Shown here piece by piece: positions 16,264-20,153 of a stretch of DNA of 20,153 nucleotides. Positions within the stretch are counted from its first letter, which is position 1. Every line of letters begins with the position of its first letter. The position numbers were made by a program, and so were the translations under genes. Origin of the DNA: Saccoglossus kowalevskii (taxonomy: Eukaryota > Hemichordata > Enteropneusta > Harrimaniidae). The stretch covers positions 519,949 to 540,101 of the forward strand of contig NW_003152254.1 of the NCBI RefSeq assembly GCF_000003605.2, in the 5' to 3' direction. The notes under the pieces are model-generated. The model ran no database searches and was not told where the DNA came from. It worked only from the letters and a program-made list of their open reading frames with translations.

Positions 16264-16860
16264 AAAATCCCTAAAAACCCGCACCGCCACATGCTAAAAT
16301 GGGCCTACAGGAAGGTGGCAATTTTAACCCAACACCTTGCACTAATAAAAAAAAGTAACAAAACTGAAAAAATGTTGTTCTTTAAATATTCCCAAATTAG
16401 CTAAACAAATTAAATACATAATAACAACTAAAATGTTGCTATCGGGAATGTGGCAACGGGTGGACTGGCACCTACACACATACAGAACATTCCAGGACAA
16501 AGCCGTTATTTTTACTTATACTATGTAACGTAAGAAATGTCATATTTACTCGTCAATTAAGCAGTTTCAGAAGGAATATGTTCTTTCAAAATGAAACTTG
16601 CTCTTCACGTTTTAAAAATATTGTTGTATCAAGTAACATGTAGGTATTTCTATGTATTTTCATGGGCCACTCTACCAGCAGACAGACAGACACACACGTT
16701 TCAGGTGCGCCTTGTACATCCTGCTTGGGGTTCCTGAACTTATCATCGGTCCATTGTTCATCTGTGCAAAAGTTACATAACATATGTAATAAACAATCAC
16801 GCTGGGGTTTGTAGAATATTCACAAAAAACTTGCGAAATTCGTGGCGTATTACACACACA
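16263..16860. repeat. interspersed repeat R, copy B, split by an insertion
   Basis: The left part (16263-16305) and right part (16662-16860) together match copy A at 15027-15245. The split falls where copy A reads GGAGACC once (15059-15065). Here ATGGGCC occurs at both ends of the intervening DNA (16299-16305 and 16662-16668), as expected of a target-site duplication. Confidence 0.65.
16306..16661. mobile_element. 356-bp insertion with 7-bp flanking duplication
   Basis: The insert is bounded by ATGGGCC direct repeats and is absent from copy A. Its ends show no clear terminal inverted repeats. Internally, 16400-16480 resembles 18580-18680 (AACAACTAAAATGTTGCTATC against AACAACTGAAATGATGCTACC) and 16555-16605 resembles 7165-7210. 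It may be a non-autonomous element present elsewhere in the window in pieces, or a patchwork duplication. Confidence 0.5.
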
Positions 16861-16869
16861 TCTTAATTT

Positions 16870-17190
16870 TTAGTTCAGAAGCAGTGATAACCCTCAGTCT
16901 TTCAAGTCTGACCCTCACATTATGGAGACCCTCATCATGTCCTTCACCATGACTGAAACAGTGTCTTTCACTATGACTCACACTGTGACCCTCGATACAT
17001 TCCTCTCTGTGTAATAAGGAAATAGTAGGTAATAGGTGTGTCTCTCACTGAAAATAATTATTTGTCGCTGAAAGTCCAACACAGTTCACAGTATCACAGT
17101 ACCCATTGTGGCTTAGACTGTGGTAAGGACCATGCTTATAACAGTGTTCATTTTGGTATCCCTTAGGATTGTCTGTAACTCTTGCTCACA
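16870..17190. repeat. degenerate ACTGTGACCCTC-type stretch
   Basis: CCCTCA, GTCTTTCACTATGACTC and ACACTGTGACCCTCGAT are repeated. The same order appears at 19675-19790 (CAGACCCTCAACACTGTGAC, CAGTCTTTCATTATGATTCG, ACTATGACCTTCGATGTATG). No coding frame is supported. Confidence 0.45.
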
Positions 17191-17279
17191 CTATAATGTG
17201 TATTGTGTCCCTAGGTGTATATCACAGGGATATCTACTCTGAATCAAACAATTGACCTAAATAAATGTCTTTTTATGGA

Positions 17280-17595
17280 CTTCAAAGGGTCTATTCTCTA
17301 TAGTATGATAATCACATTAAGAGTACTGACACTAATATTATCATATATTCTGTTATTTACATATTCATGATTTGTGTACAATAGTGTTTGCCATGTCACT
17401 AACCATTTATAGTAAGAACATATACGTCATAGTTTATAGATAAAATAGGAAAATACACTTAATTACATTTGACATATATTGTTTCTGCAAAATAGCGTGA
17501 ATTTTGTATTCCAATATTGAATTGAATTGTGGGTAATAGCATTATTTCATGTGAAGACAAAAAAACAGAACATAAAATTACGAGCTAGCGATATA
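17280..17595 (-). repeat. array unit 5
   Basis: Landmarks are TCTATAGTATGATAATCACATT, acatattcatgatttgtgta (17359), TTTGCCATGTCACTAACC, ATTTATAG (17405-17412), GAATTGAATTGTGGGTAATA (17518) and GAAGACAAAAAAACAG. It lies about 512 bp from unit 6, measured anchor to anchor, giving the basic tandem period. Confidence 0.6.
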
Positions 17596-17675
17596 CAACA
17601 AATAACTTTTGGCTGAATTGTGTCAACCGAACTCAGCAAAATCAACAAAATAATCAGATCAAATGGTTGAATCAT
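17547..17675 (-). CDS. 42-residue frame with signal-peptide-like start, array unit 6 exon
   Basis: After the 80-bp candidate intron of unit 6 (GTAAGTAG at 17778-17771, CAG at 17699-17701), the minus strand has an ATG at 17675. The frame begins MIQPFDLIILLILLSSVDTI, a credible but short signal peptide, then QPKVICC and a hydrophobic tail to TGA 17547-17549. The last third overlaps the conserved upstream part of unit 5, which argues that the real product ends earlier by splicing or that the frame is accidental there. The hydrophobic codons align with the exon at about 18340 and with copy 1 at about 1550. No dibasic cleavage site or cysteine pattern is preserved. It is a plausible secreted-peptide exon, perhaps decayed. 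Confidence 0.35.
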   Translation of the reverse strand: MIQPFDLIILLILLSSVDTIQPKVICCISLARNFMFCFFVFT

Positions 17676-17698
17676 GAATTGTTTTTGTCAGGAATGAG

Positions 17699-18180
17699 CT
17701 GCATATCACGAAACGTGGAGTAAAAGAAATAATTATAATGTAATAAAAATATCATAACTGAAACAGATATCTACTTACTTCACAATAGTTTGACAAATTC
17801 AGTTGTTTTTCTGTAGTATGATAACCACGCTGGGTATACTGATGTAAATGTAATATAGCCTGTTTATATCTACATATTCATATATGTGTATTTTAGTAGC
17901 CTAAAAATTGTGCCGTGTCACTGAACATTTATAAATAATCATATATGATAGTAACTCAAATTCGTAAATAGACGTTATTACGTTTCAAAACAATTGGTTT
18001 GTTAAGTTAATTTTTACGTTAATCTCACACAAATTAGAATTCATAACCATGATAATTCGAAAACGATATACTGCATTGAGTTGTGGATAATATCATTTTT
18101 GTGTCTCCAATGCTATTGTACCAGCATAATTAAATTGGCCACAAATATAGTTTCATCTAAGATTACAAGGTGAGATCTAC
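17699..18180 (-). repeat. array unit 6 with intact donor and acceptor
   Basis: On the minus strand the donor GTAAGTAG (17778-17771) and the acceptor TGATATGCAG-like CGTGATATGCAG, ending at 17699, bound an 80-bp intron. Further landmarks are GATAACCACGCTGGGTATACTG, acatattcatatatgtgtat (17872), TGCCGTGTCACTGAAC, ATTTATAA (17927-17934) and ACCAGCATAATTAAATTGG (18121). Confidence 0.65.
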
Positions 18181-18368
18181 ACGTTTGCAAAAAATAAAAA
18201 AAAAACATTTGTGTTAGTGTCACCCATACAGTCACCAAGCCAACTTTCACCTAACTTTGGGGCATTCCACTTTGATTGAGGAGCACTACAAGTCCTGTAG
18301 GACACCGTAACAATCAAAAGGAGCAAAGCAGCCAGAATGATTGATTTTGCAGTGAACTGTAATCTGCA
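18177..18368 (-). CDS. signal-peptide exon of a small secreted protein, start not visible
   Basis: After the acceptor-like TTTTGTGAAATGCAG the minus strand reads AKSIILAALLLLIVTVSYRT, then CSAPQSKWNAPKLGESWLGD, then CMGDTNTN, before an AT-rich run to TAG 18177-18179. The hydrophobic core and the CSA-type cleavage context make a good signal peptide. There is no ATG in frame in this exon: the position aligned with the ATG of 9680-9682 reads ACT, so either the start lies in an upstream exon or it is lost. The true 3' end is probably a splice site or an unseen stop before the AT run. Its own upstream segment appears to be replaced by the 18498-19090 exon. Confidence 0.4.
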   Translation of the reverse strand, partial: CRLQFTAKSIILAALLLLIVTVSYRTCSAPQSKWNAPKLGESWLGDCMGDTNTNVFFLFFANV

Positions 18369-18497
18369 TTTCACAAAACGCTGGGCAAAAGTAATTTGTC
18401 AACAATGCTGAATCATTGTACGTACATTCAACCACAATCGGGTGTCTTAGGAGTTCACTAAATTGTAATTAATTTCATTTCGATTGATGAAAACTGT

Positions 18498-19090
18498 TTA
18501 GTAATGGGTAACCGTGTTTTGTGGCGGATGCAGGTTTCCAGCAATGAAATAGATTAATAATAATTCTTTAATATAATGAATGGATACTATAATAATAAAT
18601 TCGAAATATAAAATACAGTGTAACAACTGAAATGATGCTACCCGAAGCGTGGTACCTACTAGACTGACACATTTGCTTTGCACATCTTGCTTTATGTTAG
18701 ATGCAACCAATTTTACAAGTCTAATGTATTCTTCATCTACAAATTCAGAGATTTCTGAATCAGTATATGTCTCGTGGAGAATTGGTACAACTCGTTCCTT
18801 GAGTGTAACAACATTGATTTTGCCTTTAACTTCAGCTATTGTTATATTCTGCCCAAACTGTTCATTAAGCCGTCGTTTGATGCGAGTAGTGCTGTATGCA
18901 GGAACATCTGGTGGCAGATACATTGCCAATTGTTCCCGAAGATCACCTAGTGTAAACTGGTGTACTTGTTGTTCAGAAGAAGTGAGCCAGTCACACAAAT
19001 CACTAAACGCTTTATCATTCAATGCATTAAGATTGCGAACATTTGATTCAACCACTGTGTGATTGCTGGCAATGTATTGCCAGTTATTAG
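18498..19090 (-). CDS. uncharacterised invertebrate-expanded family, 197-codon open exon
   Basis: The frame is open from the acceptor TGATATGCAG at 19091-19100 to the stop at 18498-18500. It reads NNWQYIASNHTVVESNVRNL, then AFSDLCDWLTSSEQQVHQF, LGDLREQLAMYLP, STTRIKRRLNEQFGQNITI and INVVTLKERVVPILHETY. From memory of such sequences, the pattern LC.WL...E..VH.FTL..L...M....YS...LK..L...YG..I.......DVV matches a family expanded in cnidarian, mollusc and other invertebrate genomes, whose role I do not know. The conserved part ends near VQSKCVSLV (about 18650). The residues after it look like intron read-through, so the true exon may end near a GT around 18640-18650. The first eight exon bases are shared with array unit 2 (5410-5417), and the exon follows unit 7's donor and 79-bp intron. 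It may thus be captured by that promoter. Confidence 0.6.
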
Positions 19091-19625
19091 CTGCATATCA
19101 CCAAACGTGGGGCAAATGTAATTAAGCAAAACATAATGACAACAATAACTGAAACAAATGTCTACTTACTTCACAATAGCTTGACAAATTCAGTTGTGTA
19201 GTATGATAACCGCACTGAGTGTACTGATACAAATGTAACAATATAGCCTGTTTAAATCTACATATTCATGAGATGTGTATTTTCGTGACATAGCAGCTTT
19301 GCCGTGTCATTAACCATTTATAATACCATGTCAATCATATTTAATATTTAGTAAAATATGAAAATACCCTTTATTCAATTTGGCAAATATTGTTTATCAA
19401 AAATTACTGAGGAAGAATTTCGTATAGTGTATTGTTTTCTAATTTATAAACAAAATTTCATTGTAAATTTTTCATTTCAATAACTGTATTGAATTGTGGG
19501 TGATATATTTTTCTAGTCTCCAGTGGGTATATACAAGCATAATTAAATTGGAGACAAATTTAAATCAGTGCCTAAAATTACTACTAGACTGTGTTTGCAA
19601 AACGTAAACACACACAGTACGACTG
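19091..19625 (-). repeat. array unit 7 with 79-bp intron
   Basis: The donor GTAAGTAG (19169-19162) and the acceptor CAG ending at 19091 bound a 79-bp intron that leads into the open exon above. Landmarks are GATAACCGCACTGAGTGTACTG, acatattcatgagatgtgta (19260), ATAGCAGCTTTGCCGTGTCA, ATTTATAA (19317-19324), TTTTCTAATTTATAAACAAA (19436) and CCAGTGGGTATATACAAGC (19519). This is the best-preserved unit. Confidence 0.7.
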
Positions 19626-19660
19626 AAATTACATCTTCATATTCTTTTCAGGCGCTATAA

Positions 19661-19672
19661 CCCCCCCCCCCC
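19661..19672. repeat. C12 homopolymer
   Basis: Twelve consecutive C occur just after TCTTTTCAGGCGCTATAA, in otherwise AT-rich DNA. Confidence 0.9.
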
Positions 19673-19751
19673 ACAATATCCAGACCCTCAACACTGTGAC
19701 CTTCACCATATAACAGTCTTTCATTATGATTCGCACTATGACCTTCGATGT

Positions 19752-19949
19752 ATGCCCCTCTCTGACCATAATAGGTTAATAAGAGGTACTAACTGTAAAA
19801 CACATCAACCACAGAGACAATCCCATTGTCATTGTGTTTTTTGTGGCTCACACTGTAAGTGTCAACATGAATGCCTCTATGACAGATGTGTTGAGTTTCA
19901 CATAACCGATTCACTAACCCATCATTCAATTATGTTGTCTATAGAATGA
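19752..19949 (+). other. cysteine/histidine-rich plus-strand frame containing the 59-bp conserved block
   Basis: A 65-codon frame includes HCHCVFCGSHCKCQHECLYD followed by RCVEFH. The cysteine-rich part coincides with the 59-bp block (19845-19903) that is nearly identical at 5801-5859. In the other copy the first of these cysteines is glycine and the upstream residues are not kept. There is no signal peptide, and the frame runs on into the conserved part of array unit 8. A donor consensus (GTAAGT at 19855) inside the block would break the frame if used. I would not call this a gene without transcripts. Confidence 0.2.
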
Positions 19950-20153
19950 TAATCGTGCTAGGAGTATCGACTCTAATATTACCATATATTCTGTTTATAT
20001 TTTCATATTCATGAGATATGTGTATAGCCATTTTTGCCGTGTCGCTGCCTATTATTAATTAGACAAATCATATTTAAGGGTTATAAACTAAGTATAGAAT
20101 AATAATCTTTATTACATTTGGCAAACATTTTTTCTCAAAAATTAATAGAAAAA
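19925..20153 (-). repeat. array unit 8, cut by the window end
   Basis: Landmarks are TCTATAGAATGATAATCGTGCT, tcatattcatgagatatgtg (20003), TTTTGCCGTGTCGCTG, and TTTATTACATTTGGCAAACA (20109). The TATAAA position is degraded here (TATTATTAATTAG). It is closest in text to unit 2. Confidence 0.6.

Noticed and set aside
16586..16857. Two minus-strand frames of 61-65 codons in repeat R copy B
   Set aside because: They cross the boundary between the repeat and the 356-bp insert, and copy A does not keep either frame.
18649..19062. 137-codon plus-strand frame opposite the 18498-19090 exon
   Set aside because: It is the antisense shadow of the minus frame, which shows the family-like motif order and a splice acceptor.

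Overview
The window looks like AT-rich (roughly two-thirds A+T by eye) nuclear DNA from a metazoan, most likely a marine invertebrate; I cannot fix the phylum. Evidence: short frames broken by splice-like sites, AATAAA signals just after stops, decayed LINE 3' ends with simple-repeat tails, a broken Crypton-type (DUF3504) tyrosine-recombinase gene, a long minisatellite, and no bacterial gene organisation.

The backbone is a decayed, repeatedly duplicated minus-strand locus. About eight copies of a ~450-550 bp segment lie near 1600-2110, 5418-6235, 7165-7600, 15790-16263, 17280-17595, 17699-18180, 19091-19625 and 19925-20153. Read on the minus strand, seven of the eight carry a TATAAA-like box or a one-base variant, most carry a near-palindrome around TCATGA, and several end in a GTAAGT donor followed by a 70-80 bp intron. 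Short hydrophobic, signal-peptide-like exons follow some copies. I infer a tandem array of small secreted-peptide genes, mostly broken.

The best gene is at 9497-9682 (minus): a 61-residue precursor with a signal peptide, a spacer, a KR cleavage site and a C-terminal QCPPHCPG-KKR. This is the layout of a neuropeptide or peptide-hormone precursor, predicting a disulfide-closed, C-terminally amidated heptapeptide with a pyroglutamate start. Two related exons have lost the start codon: one near 6888-7086, and one near 743-803 that abuts a LINE insertion.

Layout: 1-742 LINE 3' end with the decayed C-terminus of its reverse transcriptase; 743-2110 relic gene copies; 2117-2188 hairpin; 2588-3455 recombinase pseudogene; 3456-4996 a 26-bp minisatellite with a ~467-bp higher-order repeat; 4997-7846 more array copies; 7847-9478 nothing recognised; 9497-9690 the peptide gene; 10240-10556 second LINE tail; 10557-13170 mostly unassigned, with a CpG-rich patch at 12120-12305; 13170-13980 a ~155-bp repeat carrying AAGATGGCGGCC; 14060-14460 hairpins; 14800-15026 third LINE tail; 15027-20153 duplicated blocks, an interspersed repeat split by a 356-bp insert, further array copies, and a 197-codon open exon (18498-19090) resembling an expanded but uncharacterised invertebrate family.

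No tRNA, rRNA or CRISPR was supported. All assignments come from reading the sequence; no database was searched.
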